DNA of 64,000 nucleotides from positions 1,054,001 to 1,118,000 of the forward strand of contig NZ_JAUSXV010000001.1 of the NCBI RefSeq assembly GCF_030816295.1, read 5' to 3'. Made by a program: the position numbers and the translations under genes. Shown one piece after another: positions 37,794-47,100 of this stretch (position 1 is the first letter of the stretch; every line of letters starts with the position of its first letter). Source of the stretch: Microbacterium natoriense (GTDB lineage: Bacteria > Actinomycetota > Actinomycetes > Actinomycetales > Microbacteriaceae). A model generated the notes under the pieces. It saw nothing but the letters and a program-made list of their open reading frames with translations, was not told where the DNA came from and ran no database searches.

Positions 37794-39877
37794 TCGCGGT
37801 CGCAGACCCCAGGTTCCTGGCAGAGGTCACTGCCCCCGACCTCGTCGCGGCATCGGCCGTCGTCACGGGCGTGACCGCACTCATCGGGCTCGGCGTGTAC
37901 GTCTGGTACGCGTTCGCCCTGTCGAAGCTCTTCCCGAAGCTCGAGCAGGACGCCTGGAAGGGTTGGGTTCCCGTTCTCAACGAGGCGACGATCCTGCAGA
38001 TCGGCGGTCGGCCCGCCTGGAACGTCGTGTTCTACTTCATTCCGATCGTTCAGCTGTACGGTCTGTACCTCAAGGTTCTCGCGACCCACGACATCAACAA
38101 GCGGTTCGGCCGCGGTGCGGGATTCACCGTGCTCGCGGTGCTGCTGCCGCCGGTGTGGGCGACGCTGCTCGCGTGGGGCGCCCCGCCGTATCCCGAGGGC
38201 GACCGGCTCGCGGGCCTGCACGGTCCTCGTCGGGTGGGAACGGATGCTGCGCGCGCCGCCGGCGCGCCCTCAGGCCAGGGCTTCCTCGCCGCGCCGATCC
38301 CGCATGCGGGCGCCGCTCCTGGTCCCGCATCCTTCGCACCCGCTCCGGGCTCTTTCGCACCGGCGCAGCCCGCGGCGCCGGGCGCATTCGCCCCGCAGGG
38401 CTTCGTTCCGCAGCCACCGGCACCGGGATCCGGTCCGGCGGCCTACGTCGATCCGAGGTATTCGGATGCCGCTGCGCCTGATGTGACCATCCCGGCGCTG
38501 AACCGCACGAGCGCCTCGACGGTCGATGCGGCCACCGGGCTTCCGTCTCCCGCCTTCGAGCAGCCGGCTCCCCCGCAGCCGGCGCCTCTGCCCATTTCAC
38601 AGGGCCTGATCGACTCCGTGCCCGGCGTCGCCCCCCACGTGCCGTCCGCAACGGTCGAAGCCGAGCCGCAGAAGCCCGTCGTGCCGGTGGAGCCTGCTGC
38701 TCCGGCGGCGCCGGTGGAGCCTGTGCAGCCCGTCGAGCCCAGCGTGCAGTATCAGCCGGTGGAACCGTCTCAGCCGGCCCCGCCTCCTGCGCCGGTTCAG
38801 CCCGCCGAGCCGACGCCGCCCGTCTCGCCCGTGCAGCCGGTCGCTCCGCATGATCCGTACTTCCCGGTTCCTGCTGAGCCTGCTCCTGCTGAGCCTGCTC
38901 CTGCTGAGCCGACCTGGCCGGCCTCGCCCGCGGCTCCGGCCCACCCGGCTCCCGCCGATCCGGCTCCGGCCCAGCCCGCCTGGCCTGCCCCGTTCGAGAC
39001 TCCGGCGCCGCCCGCAGAGTCCGTCGCACCCGCTCAGCCGGTCGCGTCCGCCCAGCCGATCGCGCCGGCACAGCCGGTCGCACCCGCTGAGCCGGCTGGC
39101 GTCGCTCAGCCTGCCGATCCCGGCGCGACGCCGCCTCCCCCCGCGGCGCCGCAACAGGAGCCGCTGGTATCCGCACCCATTCCGCCCGAATCACCGGCGG
39201 CCCCCGACGCGTCAGCTCCCTCGGCCGCTCTCGGGCCGGTCCCCTCCGCAGCCGAGGCGCCTGCTCCGCCCGCATACGACGGCGGCGCCGCCAGCGACGA
39301 GCCGCCGGTGGCGCCGGAGCCCGCCGCTGAGGGCGCTCCCGAAGCCCCGGCATCCGATCCCTTCGCCGAGCCGCAGCGTCTTCGCGGCTCGGGCCTGGGA
39401 ACCCGCGCCGACCGTGCGGCGTCGATCAAGCCCGTCCCGGTGGTGCTGCCGGTTCCCGAGCCCCAGGTTCCCGTCGCCGCGGCGGCGCCCGAACCCGCGA
39501 CCGCTGATGACGACATCGAGGCGACGGTCGTCGTGCATCGCAGCCGCGGTCCTCGTCGGGTGCTCGTTCTCGACGACGGGCGCACCTTCGCCCTCTCGGC
39601 GACGAGCATCGTGATCGGCCGCAACCCCGAGGGCGATCCGGGCGAGCAGCGTCTGTCGATCCCCGACAAGACGCGCACTCTGTCGAAGACTCACGCGCGT
39701 CTCGTCGTGCAGGGCGAAGAGTGGCGTCTCACCGACCTGCACTCGACCAACGGCGTCGTGGTCGTCGCCGATGACGGCGCCGAGACCCTGCTCGACGCCG
39801 GTGAGAGCGTGACCGGAGCCGGGCGGTTCGTGCTCGGTGAAGTCGGCATGCACGTCGCGGTGGAGTCCGGTTCGTGA
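37790..39877 (+). CDS. FHA domain protein with N-terminal membrane domain and long Pro/Ala/Glu-rich linker
   Basis: A 695-residue phosphopeptide-binding protein. Residues about 18-140 form a DUF5684-like membrane domain (LSKLFPKLEQDAWKGWVPVL, then further helices). About 430 residues of Pro/Ala/Val/Gln/Glu-rich linker follow, with units such as EPAPAEPAPAEP and QPVAPAEP. The C-terminal FHA domain (about 590-690) keeps the phosphothreonine-binding residues: IGRNPEG, LSKTHARL and LHSTNG. The domain should read threonines phosphorylated by the operon's kinase, for example those in the repeat protein two genes downstream (inference). ATG 37790 overlaps the previous stop. The same position in PFNA clusters is held by an FHA gene. 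Confidence 0.92.
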   Translation: MIAVADPRFLAEVTAPDLVAASAVVTGVTALIGLGVYVWYAFALSKLFPKLEQDAWKGWVPVLNEATILQIGGRPAWNVVFYFIPIVQLYGLYLKVLATHDINKRFGRGAGFTVLAVLLPPVWATLLAWGAPPYPEGDRLAGLHGPRRVGTDAARAAGAPSGQGFLAAPIPHAGAAPGPASFAPAPGSFAPAQPAAPGAFAPQGFVPQPPAPGSGPAAYVDPRYSDAAAPDVTIPALNRTSASTVDAATGLPSPAFEQPAPPQPAPLPISQGLIDSVPGVAPHVPSATVEAEPQKPVVPVEPAAPAAPVEPVQPVEPSVQYQPVEPSQPAPPPAPVQPAEPTPPVSPVQPVAPHDPYFPVPAEPAPAEPAPAEPTWPASPAAPAHPAPADPAPAQPAWPAPFETPAPPAESVAPAQPVASAQPIAPAQPVAPAEPAGVAQPADPGATPPPPAAPQQEPLVSAPIPPESPAAPDASAPSAALGPVPSAAEAPAPPAYDGGAASDEPPVAPEPAAEGAPEAPASDPFAEPQRLRGSGLGTRADRAASIKPVPVVLPVPEPQVPVAAAAPEPATADDDIEATVVVHRSRGPRRVLVLDDGRTFALSATSIVIGRNPEGDPGEQRLSIPDKTRTLSKTHARLVVQGEEWRLTDLHSTNGVVVVADDGAETLLDAGESVTGAGRFVLGEVGMHVAVESGS

Positions 39878-40707
39878 CACTCGCATCCGTCGTCCTCAAC
39901 GTCGCAGCGCTCAGCGATCTCGGCTTGAAGCGCGCCGTCAACGAGGACTCGGTGTTCGCAGAGTCGCCCGTCTTCCTCGTCGCCGATGGCATGGGCGGGC
40001 ACGCGGCAGGAGACAAGGCCAGCCAGGCCGTGGTCGCCGCATTCGCGCCGCTGGCAGGCACGCGGGTGTCGACGGCCGAGATCGGCGCCGCACTCGCCCG
40101 CGCGAACGAGGCGGTGTCGACGATCTCGGCCCAGCATTCGCGCGGCGCCGGAAGCACGGTCGCGGCCGTCGCCCTCGTCGAGTACGAGGAGGTGCCGCAC
40201 TGGCTGGTGTTCAACGTCGGCGATTCGCGTGTCTATCGTCATCACGGCAACGAGCTCGAGCAGCTCACGATCGACCATTCGCTGGGTCAGGAGCTCGTCG
40301 ACGCGGGCGAGCTGCGTGCTGAGGATCTCGCGACCTTTCCGCAGCGCAATGTCATCACACGGGCGATCGGCGCCGACGACAACATGGCCGACAGCTGGCT
40401 GGTGCCGGTCGTGAACGGCGAGCGGCTGCTGATCTGCTCCGACGGGCTGAGCGGCGAGGTCAGCGACGAGGGCATCAGGGCGACTCTGACCATGTGCGGA
40501 CGTCCCGAGACCGCGGCTGCCGCTCTCGTGCGCCGGGCCAAGCAGGCGGGTGGGCGCGACAACATCTCGGTCGTCGTGGTCGACGTCGTCTCGGGCGGAA
40601 TAGCGGGCGGTCTGCAGGACTCCACCGACAGCCGCCAGTCCTCCTCGGCGGTGCACACGTCGACCATGCTCGAAGGCACCACGGTCCCCGTGAGGAGGCG
40701 CGGCTGA
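39874..40707 (+). CDS. PP2C-family serine/threonine phosphatase
   Basis: A 277-residue metal-dependent phosphatase that would reverse the operon kinase. The metal-binding motifs are all present: NEDSVF with Asp, VADGMGGHAAGD, NVGDSRVYR, CSDGLSGEV and GGRDNISVVVVD. A short C-terminal extension (about 35 residues, Ser/Thr-rich, ending VPVRRRG) has no membrane helix, so it is cytosolic. GTG 39874 overlaps the FHA stop by four bases. It equals PrpC/Stp-type phosphatases of other actinobacterial kinase loci, and the phosphatase gene of the PFNA cluster. Confidence 0.95.
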   Translation: MTLASVVLNVAALSDLGLKRAVNEDSVFAESPVFLVADGMGGHAAGDKASQAVVAAFAPLAGTRVSTAEIGAALARANEAVSTISAQHSRGAGSTVAAVALVEYEEVPHWLVFNVGDSRVYRHHGNELEQLTIDHSLGQELVDAGELRAEDLATFPQRNVITRAIGADDNMADSWLVPVVNGERLLICSDGLSGEVSDEGIRATLTMCGRPETAAAALVRRAKQAGGRDNISVVVVDVVSGGIAGGLQDSTDSRQSSSAVHTSTMLEGTTVPVRRRG

Positions 40708-41528
40708 TGGACTCCGACGACGACATCCCCGAGGCGACGGTGAGACTCACCCGCCGGGTGCGTCGGCGCAGCCAGGCGGGCGAGGGGCCGATCCCAGCGG
40801 ATGCCGGCACCGAGGCCGTCGCAGGGGACGGCGCCGACGAGGATTCGCCGATGGTCGAGGACCGCACCGTCGTGATGGGTCGACGCCGGCGTGCCGTGGA
40901 TGCGGAGTCCGATGACGACGTCGACGAGGATTCGCCGATGGTCGAGGACCGCACGGTGGTGATGGGTCGACGCCGGCGTGCCGTGGATTCCGAGTCCGAT
41001 GACGACGTCGACGAGGATTCGCCCCTGGTCGAGGATCACACCGTCGTGATGGGTCGTCGGCGTCGCGGCGGCGCAGACGATTCCGAGTCCGACGACGACC
41101 TCGATGAACACACGCACATGATCGACGATCGCACCGTCGCGGTGGAGCGGCGGCGTCGACCAGATCTGACGGCTGACGAGGTTTCCGTCGAGGACCGCAC
41201 GGTCGCGGTCGAGAGGCGCCGACGGACGGATGCTCCACCGGAGCGCGCAAAGGACGACGAAGAGCTCTACGACACCGTGAGCCGTCCTCCGGCTGCCGAA
41301 GTGGAGAAGCCCCCGGCCATCTACAAGCCTCGTGCAGCGCCGCGCACACCGCACCGTCCTCCTGCGTCTCCTGGAGACATCGCTCCGACCCGCGTGATCG
41401 ACGCCGACAGGGTCTCGGTGGCGAAGGCCGCACGCCGGCGCAGCCTGTATGCCGTCGCTGCCGTGTCGGGGGCCTGCGTCGTGTCGGCCGTCGGCCTGGT
41501 GCTCCTCGGATTCAGCGTCCTCCTCTGA
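40707..41528 (+). CDS. Tail-anchored protein with repeated EDRTVVMGRRRR motifs, candidate kinase substrate
   Basis: A 273-residue protein of no family I know. It has a strongly charged cytoplasmic part and one C-terminal transmembrane helix (SLYAVAAVSGACVVSAVGLV). The N-terminal 180 residues hold five units with the core (E/D)D(R/H)TV(V/A)-x2-RRRR: three of the form VEDRTVVMGRRRR (one has DHTVV) and two ending TVAVERRRR. An earlier EATVRLTRRVRRR is a sixth, looser copy. Acidic residues before Thr and hydrophobic residues after it are common in actinobacterial kinase sites and in FHA ligands. Its place as last gene after FHA and phosphatase supports a phospho-docking role (inference). ATG 40707 overlaps the phosphatase stop by one base. 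Confidence 0.8.
   Translation: MDSDDDIPEATVRLTRRVRRRSQAGEGPIPADAGTEAVAGDGADEDSPMVEDRTVVMGRRRRAVDAESDDDVDEDSPMVEDRTVVMGRRRRAVDSESDDDVDEDSPLVEDHTVVMGRRRRGGADDSESDDDLDEHTHMIDDRTVAVERRRRPDLTADEVSVEDRTVAVERRRRTDAPPERAKDDEELYDTVSRPPAAEVEKPPAIYKPRAAPRTPHRPPASPGDIAPTRVIDADRVSVAKAARRRSLYAVAAVSGACVVSAVGLVLLGFSVLL
40836..41102 (+). repeat. Three tandem 87-93 bp coding repeats
   Basis: Units start at 40836, 40923 and 41010; the first two are 87 bp (29 codons) and nearly identical, the third is 93 bp. Two more diverged half-units follow to about 41230. Each codes for DEDSP-x-VED-x-TVVMGRRRR plus an acidic ESDDD spacer. Confidence 0.85.
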
Positions 41529-41565
41529 TCGCGCTTCCCCCGAATCGTGCTTCCTCTGAATCGCG

Positions 41566-41579
41566 CTCGGCGCGCCGAG
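41566..41579. other. 14-bp perfect palindrome CTCGGCGCGCCGAG
   Basis: Lies in the 103-bp gap between the convergent repeat-protein gene and the DUF222/HNH gene. It has no loop, so it is a weak terminator candidate at best; it may be chance in such GC-rich DNA. Confidence 0.3.
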
Positions 41580-41631
41580 GGAGGGTGCCCCCCGCGCCAT
41601 AGCGTGAACGCTGAACCCGGTGCGTGATCGG

Positions 41632-43065
41632 TCAGACGAACATCACTCGCCGGGGCGGCGGGTCGACGTACGCGCGACCGAGAGGGCTGGTCCACTGCAC
41701 TTCTCCGCCGGGGAGCTGCCGCGCTGTCCATCGGTGCCGCTCATCGAGGTCGGGGTGTTTCAGAGTGTGATGGCCGACGCAGAACGCCGAGAGGTTGTCG
41801 AGCCGGGTTCTGCCGCCGAGAGCATGGTCGTGATTGTGGTCGATCTGGCAGCGGTGCACCGGCATCCGGCATCCGGGGAATCGGCAATGCGGGTCGCGGG
41901 CACGCAGGAACCGTTTCATCGCGGCGGTCGGTGTGTACGCGTCGGTCTCGACGAGCATCCCGGTCGGGGAGAGGAACAGTCGCGACCAGGTGTCGGCGTG
42001 CCCGGCGAAGTCGCGGGCGGCGTCGGGCTGCAGGGGCCCGTGCCCGTCGAGCTCCGCGGGGCGGTCGTCGTGGTCGGCGAGGGTCGTCGCAGACAGGGTG
42101 ACCTGCACCCGCCCGCGAATGTTCTCGATCGCCGTGCCGGTCACGGTGGTCGGGGCGGCGCCGAGGAGGAGGTCGGTGGCGAGATCGGCGCGCACCGCGT
42201 CGATTCCGCGGTCATCGATCCGAGGATGCTCCCAGTCGGGTGACGCGTCGTCGGTGAGGGGGTCAACGAGCGGGTCGGTGGTGAACGTGTCGGACTCGCC
42301 GAAGATGGCCATGTCGTCCCAGCCAGGGTCGGCGGCGTCGAGGTTCTCTGGGCGCACAGGGTCGTCACCGCGGTCGAGGACGTCGAGGTCGAGCACCGGG
42401 TCGGAGTCGTCAAGGGTGCTCATCAGATGCTGAGCGACCTGAGTCAGTCGGTCGAGGATCGCGACTGCGAGGTGCTCGGGCAGCACGAGCTGCAGCAGCG
42501 CGAGACCGTCGCCCACGCTCGTCATCGTCACGGTCCGCTCGCTCTGCGCGCGCCGATGCCGCTCGGTGACGCCGACGCCGGCAAGGGCGGCTGCGATCTG
42601 ACGCACCTGTGCCTTCGTTCGCGCCGGGGTCGCGGTTTCGGCGACGAGGAGAGCGGCCGCCTCGTACATGTGATGCAGGCCCGCATCCGCTCGCCCGTCG
42701 TCGATCGCGTCGCGCACAGCGAACCCGGCCGAGATGATCTCGTGCACGTGCGCCGCCGTCACCTGTCCGCGCGTGAAGGATGCCACGACCTCGGGGTAGT
42801 CCCGCTGAAGGAAGAACGCGTCGACGAACGCCCGCTCGACTGTGCCCTGCGCGATGCGGCCGGAGGCGGAGTACTCCGCGATCATCGACCGGTGCATCGC
42901 GTCACGGTGGAACCCGTCACCCTGCACGTCCGCGTCGTACACCCGCAACCGGGCGGCAAGAAGATCGGACGCCCGCGCCTCCAAGACCGCGATCTGGCGG
43001 CGCGCCTCGAGCCAGTCGTCGAGCAGCGTCTGCCGCAACGCGAACTCGTCATCCAGGGAGGTCAT
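41632..43065 (-). CDS. DUF222 domain protein with HNH nuclease motif
   Basis: A 477-residue protein of the DUF222/HNH group that is repeated many times in actinobacterial genomes, often in mycobacteria as 13E12 repeat proteins. DUF222 covers most of the chain. The C-terminal HNH motif is CRFPGCRMPVHRCQIDHN, then HDHALGGRTRLDNL and CVGHHTLKH, with the zinc cysteines and catalytic His present. DNA cleavage is possible but unproven for this family. ATG 43065 has no well-spaced Shine-Dalgarno; TAAACT six bases upstream suggests leaderless expression. It separates the two giant-protein clusters and is transcribed against both. Confidence 0.92.
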   Translation of the reverse strand: MTSLDDEFALRQTLLDDWLEARRQIAVLEARASDLLAARLRVYDADVQGDGFHRDAMHRSMIAEYSASGRIAQGTVERAFVDAFFLQRDYPEVVASFTRGQVTAAHVHEIISAGFAVRDAIDDGRADAGLHHMYEAAALLVAETATPARTKAQVRQIAAALAGVGVTERHRRAQSERTVTMTSVGDGLALLQLVLPEHLAVAILDRLTQVAQHLMSTLDDSDPVLDLDVLDRGDDPVRPENLDAADPGWDDMAIFGESDTFTTDPLVDPLTDDASPDWEHPRIDDRGIDAVRADLATDLLLGAAPTTVTGTAIENIRGRVQVTLSATTLADHDDRPAELDGHGPLQPDAARDFAGHADTWSRLFLSPTGMLVETDAYTPTAAMKRFLRARDPHCRFPGCRMPVHRCQIDHNHDHALGGRTRLDNLSAFCVGHHTLKHPDLDERHRWTARQLPGGEVQWTSPLGRAYVDPPPRRVMFV

Positions 43066-43071
43066 GCCTCA

Positions 43072-43077
43072 AGTTTA
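43072..43077 (-). promoter_or_regulatory. -10 box TAAACT, leaderless DUF222/HNH gene
   Basis: On the minus strand TAAACT is followed by six bases and the ATG. It lies in a short AT-rich patch (43072-43100) that stands out in this region. Confidence 0.5.
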
Positions 43078-43258
43078 GAACATAAGTACGAATAAAGGAA
43101 GGGGGCAGTCGCCTGTGTCCCCTCATCCATCAGCAGTTCGGACCGGAGCTCGAGCGCCTCTGCGGCTGCCTTCCCACGCGACGGAATCGCGCGCCCTCGA
43201 TCGTGCGAGGATGGGAGCGTCGGGACTCAGGGGGAGCCCGACTGGCCGGGGGAGAGTC

Positions 43259-44014
43259 ATGTCCGACGCGCAGTATCCGCAGCAGCCGAGATCGGCATCC
43301 GCCTACGAGCCGACGGCTCCTCCCGCGGTGCCACCGGGGCAGAGCCTGCCGCTCGCTCCTCTGAACCCCGGCCACTCCGCCGGCCCCGCACCTCTGCATC
43401 CGGCACCCGCACCGGGCTACCCGACGGCGCAGGGCGGCTACCCCGCGCCGAGCTACCCCAACGCGCAGGGCGGCTACCCGGCGCCGGGTTACCCGAGCGC
43501 ACAGGGCGGATACCCCGCCCAGGGCTACCCGACGCCGCAGGGCTACCCGATGGCGCAAGGCGGATACCCGATCTCGCCCGGCTATCCCGCATACGGCTAC
43601 GTCGTGCCCAGCGGTCGAAAGTTCTGGGGCCTGCAGTTCCTCGTCTTCGTGCCCTACGTCGGCGCCCTCGTGACGGTGATCGTCTCGCTCGTGCAACGCT
43701 CGAGCGCGCGTCGATCACCCCTCCCGATCGTCCGCGAGAACGCGCGCTGGGCGGCGAACTGGGCCCTCAGCTTCCTGCTGTACGTGATCGTCTCGTATGC
43801 GCTGATCGTGATCGTCGGCATCGCGACGTCGATCTCTTCATATGAGGAGTCGTACGGCGCCTATCGGAGTGCGCCGTCGGGCTGGATCGGCATCCCGGTG
43901 CTCCTTCTGCTCGGCATCGGGGTCTACTGCCTGGTCACCATGATCCGCGGGTGCGTGGTCTCCGACCGTGCTGTGCACCGCCCGGTGCTCGCGCTCCCGT
44001 TCCTCCGCGACTGA
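43259..44014 (+). CDS. DUF4870-like membrane protein with GGYPAPGYPSAQ repeats
   Basis: A 251-residue protein: about 110 residues of Pro/Gly/Tyr/Gln-rich cytoplasmic N-terminus, then three or four transmembrane helices. The first helix is FWGLQFLVFVPYVGALVTVI; the loop RENARWAANWALSF resembles the DUF4870 signature. N-terminal PGY repeats are common on such actinobacterial proteins. ATG 43259 has GGGGGAGAG upstream. Its stop is six bases before the palindrome upstream of the first tandem giant gene. Function unknown. Confidence 0.82.
   Translation: MSDAQYPQQPRSASAYEPTAPPAVPPGQSLPLAPLNPGHSAGPAPLHPAPAPGYPTAQGGYPAPSYPNAQGGYPAPGYPSAQGGYPAQGYPTPQGYPMAQGGYPISPGYPAYGYVVPSGRKFWGLQFLVFVPYVGALVTVIVSLVQRSSARRSPLPIVRENARWAANWALSFLLYVIVSYALIVIVGIATSISSYEESYGAYRSAPSGWIGIPVLLLLGIGVYCLVTMIRGCVVSDRAVHRPVLALPFLRD
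43409..43590 (+). repeat. 36-bp tandem coding repeats (APGYPSAQGGYP)
   Basis: Three nearly regular 36-bp units start at 43409, 43445 and 43481, followed by shortened ones. They code for APGYPTAQGGYP-like peptides in the DUF4870-like protein. Confidence 0.75.
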
Positions 44015-44020
44015 GGGCGG

Positions 44021-44040
44021 GATGGGCAGGTCTGCCCATC
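44021..44040. promoter_or_regulatory. Palindrome GATGGGCAG-GT-CTGCCCATC upstream of giant gene 1 of the tandem
   Basis: A perfect 9-bp inverted repeat with a 2-bp centre. The core TGGGCAG-NN-CTGCCCA recurs before both following giant genes, each time about 31 bp (centre to box) upstream of TAGACT. Operator is the favoured reading; a terminator for the preceding gene is the alternative. Confidence 0.65.
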
Positions 44041-44061
44041 GTCGGTTCAGTCCGCGACAAC

Positions 44062-44067
44062 TAGACT
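44062..44067 (+). promoter_or_regulatory. -10 box TAGACT of tandem giant gene 1
   Basis: TAGACTCG, identical to that of the other two tandem genes, 64 bases before the ATG. No recognisable -35, so an activator or alternative sigma factor is possible. Confidence 0.55.
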
Positions 44068-44131
44068 CGCCGGGTGCGTCGTCGGCTCGGAGCCGGCGCG
44101 GCGAGCAACAACCCCGGGGGAGTATCACCAG

Positions 44132-47100
44132 ATGAAGGTCTTTTCGCGAATGCGCGCGCGGCCGAAGACGCTGGCGTCGGCGGCGGGCGTCGTCGCAGGC
44201 GTCGTCGCGATCACCACGTTGGCCTTCTCCTACCAGGGCAATCCCACCACCAAGGTCGACCTGAACGACGGCGGCGTGTGGATCACCAAGACCTCGAGCC
44301 TGCTCGTCGGGCATTTCAACTACGAGTCCGCACTTCTCGACGGCGGGCTGCGCAACGGCACCGACAGCTTCGACATCCTTCAGGATGCCGCGAACGTCGT
44401 CGTCGTCGACACCGACGCCGCCACCGCGACGGTCGTCGACCCCGCGCACGTCACACTGGCGGATTCGACCGCGATCCCCGGCTCGGCGAAGGTCGCGCTC
44501 GGGAATCAGACCGCTGCCGTCCTGGACCGCAAATCCGGCGATCTGTGGGTCGTGCCGATCAAGGGGCTCTCGTCGTTCGAGATCAAGGCCGCCGATCCCA
44601 CTGCTGAACTCGGCGCGGACGCCGACGTCACGGTGGCGAAGGACGGCACCGTGTTCGGGCTCTCCTCGGCGCGCGGCGAGGTCGTCACGGTTCCCGTCGA
44701 CAACGAAGGCGAGGGGCTGGAGCCCTCCACGTCCTCCATCGGAGAGATCGACGATTCCGAGACGGCGTCGATCACCGCGGTCGGCAGCACTCCCGTGGTG
44801 CTGGATTCCGCGGCGGGGGTCGTCCTCGCCCCCGGCGGCATCCGCACCGAGATCCCCGACGCCGATGGCGCGGTGCTGCAGCAGCCGTCGGCGCAGACGG
44901 GCTCGGTGTCCGTGGCCACGGCATCCTCGCTTCTGAGCATCCCGCTCGACGGCCGCGAGCCGACGACGACGGATGTCGGCGGCACGGGGGCGCCGGCGGC
45001 GCCGGTGTGGCTCCGCGGCTGCGCCTACGGCGCCTGGGCCGGATCGGCGACCTTCGTGCGGGAGTGCGAGGGCGACACGAACGACGTGAACCAGCAGATC
45101 CCGGATGCCGAGGGCTCGAAGCGCCTGGTCTTCCGTGTGAACCGGGACGTGATCGTGCTGAACGACACCGTCGGCGGAGCGGCATGGCTGCCCAACCAGA
45201 GTCTGCAGCGGGTCGACAACTGGGACGACATCGTCCCTCCTGAGGGCGAGTCGGAGAACCAGGAGGACACCACCGAGGAGACGGTGGAGACCACACTCCC
45301 CGAGCGCAGTGAGCAGAACACGGTCCCCGTCGCTGAGGACGACGACTTCGGCGTCCGTCCTGGACGCACGACGATGCTCCCGGTGCTCGACAACGACACC
45401 GACGCCGACGGCGACGTGCTCGTCGCCGCGCTCGCGCAGAGCCAGCCCGCGCTCGGCGACGTGCAGCCCGTGAACAACGGCGGCGCCCTGCAGATCGCGG
45501 TCGACGAAGACACCACGGGCGGCGGATCGTTCGAGTACGACATCGACGACGGGCGAGGAGGCAAAGCGTCGGCGACGGTGCAGCTCTCGGTGCACGGGTG
45601 GGATGTCAACGGCGCGCCCGGGCAGCAGCGCACGACCGCGCTCGCCGTCGAAGAAGGGGGCGCCGTCTCGTACAACGTGCTGCCCGACTGGCTCGACCCC
45701 GACGGCGACGACATGTATCTGCAGGACGTGATCGCCGCCCCGGGAGACGAGGTCGACTTCACGACCGACGGCCAGGTCACCTATCGCGCGGTCGCCAGCC
45801 TGCAGGGGCGCAAGGATATCCAGATCGTGGTGTCCGACGGACTCGGCGAGACCACCACGGGCACGCTGCGGCTCGACGTCCGACCGGCGGGGTCCACGCT
45901 CCCGAAGACGAACGCCGATCACGTCGTGACCCGCGTCGGTGAGACCATCGCCGTCGCGCCCCTTGTCAACGACACGAGCTCAGGGCGAGAGCCGCTGCGT
46001 CTCGTCAGGGTCGACGAGGTGGCGGGAGCGACCATCGTTTCCGACTTCCAGAACGATTCCTTCACGTTCCGCTCGGATGCCGCAGGCGTCTACTACGCCC
46101 AGTACCTCGTCAGCGCGGGTCCCAACGCGGTGCCGGGTCTGGTCAGAGTCGATGTGATGCCGCCCTCCGAGACCGCGCTGCCGCCGATCGCGGTGCGCGA
46201 CGTCGCGCTGCTGCCGTCGGGCGGCGAGGTCCTCGTCGGCGTGCTCGGCAACGACACGGAGCCCTCGGGCGGCATCCTCGTGGTCCAGTCGGTCACGGTG
46301 CCGCCGCACAGCGGCATCTCGGTCTCCGTGCTGAATCACGAGACTCTGCGCATCGGCGACCAGGGTGCCCTCGATGAGCAGGTGCGCATCAGCTACCGCA
46401 TCTCCAACGGCACGCAGACCGCCGAGGGAGACGTGATCGTGATCCCGATCCCTCGGCCGGCGCAGCTGATGCCGCCCGTCGCCAACGACGATGAGGTCGT
46501 GGTCCGCGCCGGCGACGTGGTCACGATTCCGGTGCTCGACAACGACACGCATCCCAACGGCGATGTGCTCCACGTCGATCCCGAACTGGTCGAGCCGCTG
46601 GTCGATCCGAAGGACGGCGAAGCCTTCGTCTCGCAGGACTTCGTGCGGTTCCGTGCGTCCGACACACCCGGAACCGTCTACGTGACCTATCAGGCGGTGG
46701 ACTCGGCGGGCCAGAAGGATGCCGGATACATCACGATCCAGGTCCGCGCGATCGACGAGGAGGCGAACTCCGCCCCGAAGCCGAGGGACCTCACCGTGCG
46801 CGCGCTCAGCGGGTCGACCGTGCGCATCGCGGTTCCGCTCGACGGCATCGACGCGGACGGTGACTCCGTGGAGCTCATCGGTCAGGAGAGCGCACCGGGG
46901 AAGGGCCAGGTCGCCGAGGTGGGCAGCAACTACCTCGTGTACGAGGCCTTCGAGGATGCGACCGGAGTCGATTCGTTCACCTATCGCGTGCGCGATCGCC
47001 TCGGCAAGGAAGGCGTGGCGACGATCAGGGTCGGCATCGCGCCGGGAGACGCGGCGAACCAGGCGCCCTACGCGGTCAAGGACACGGTGGTCGTGCGGCC

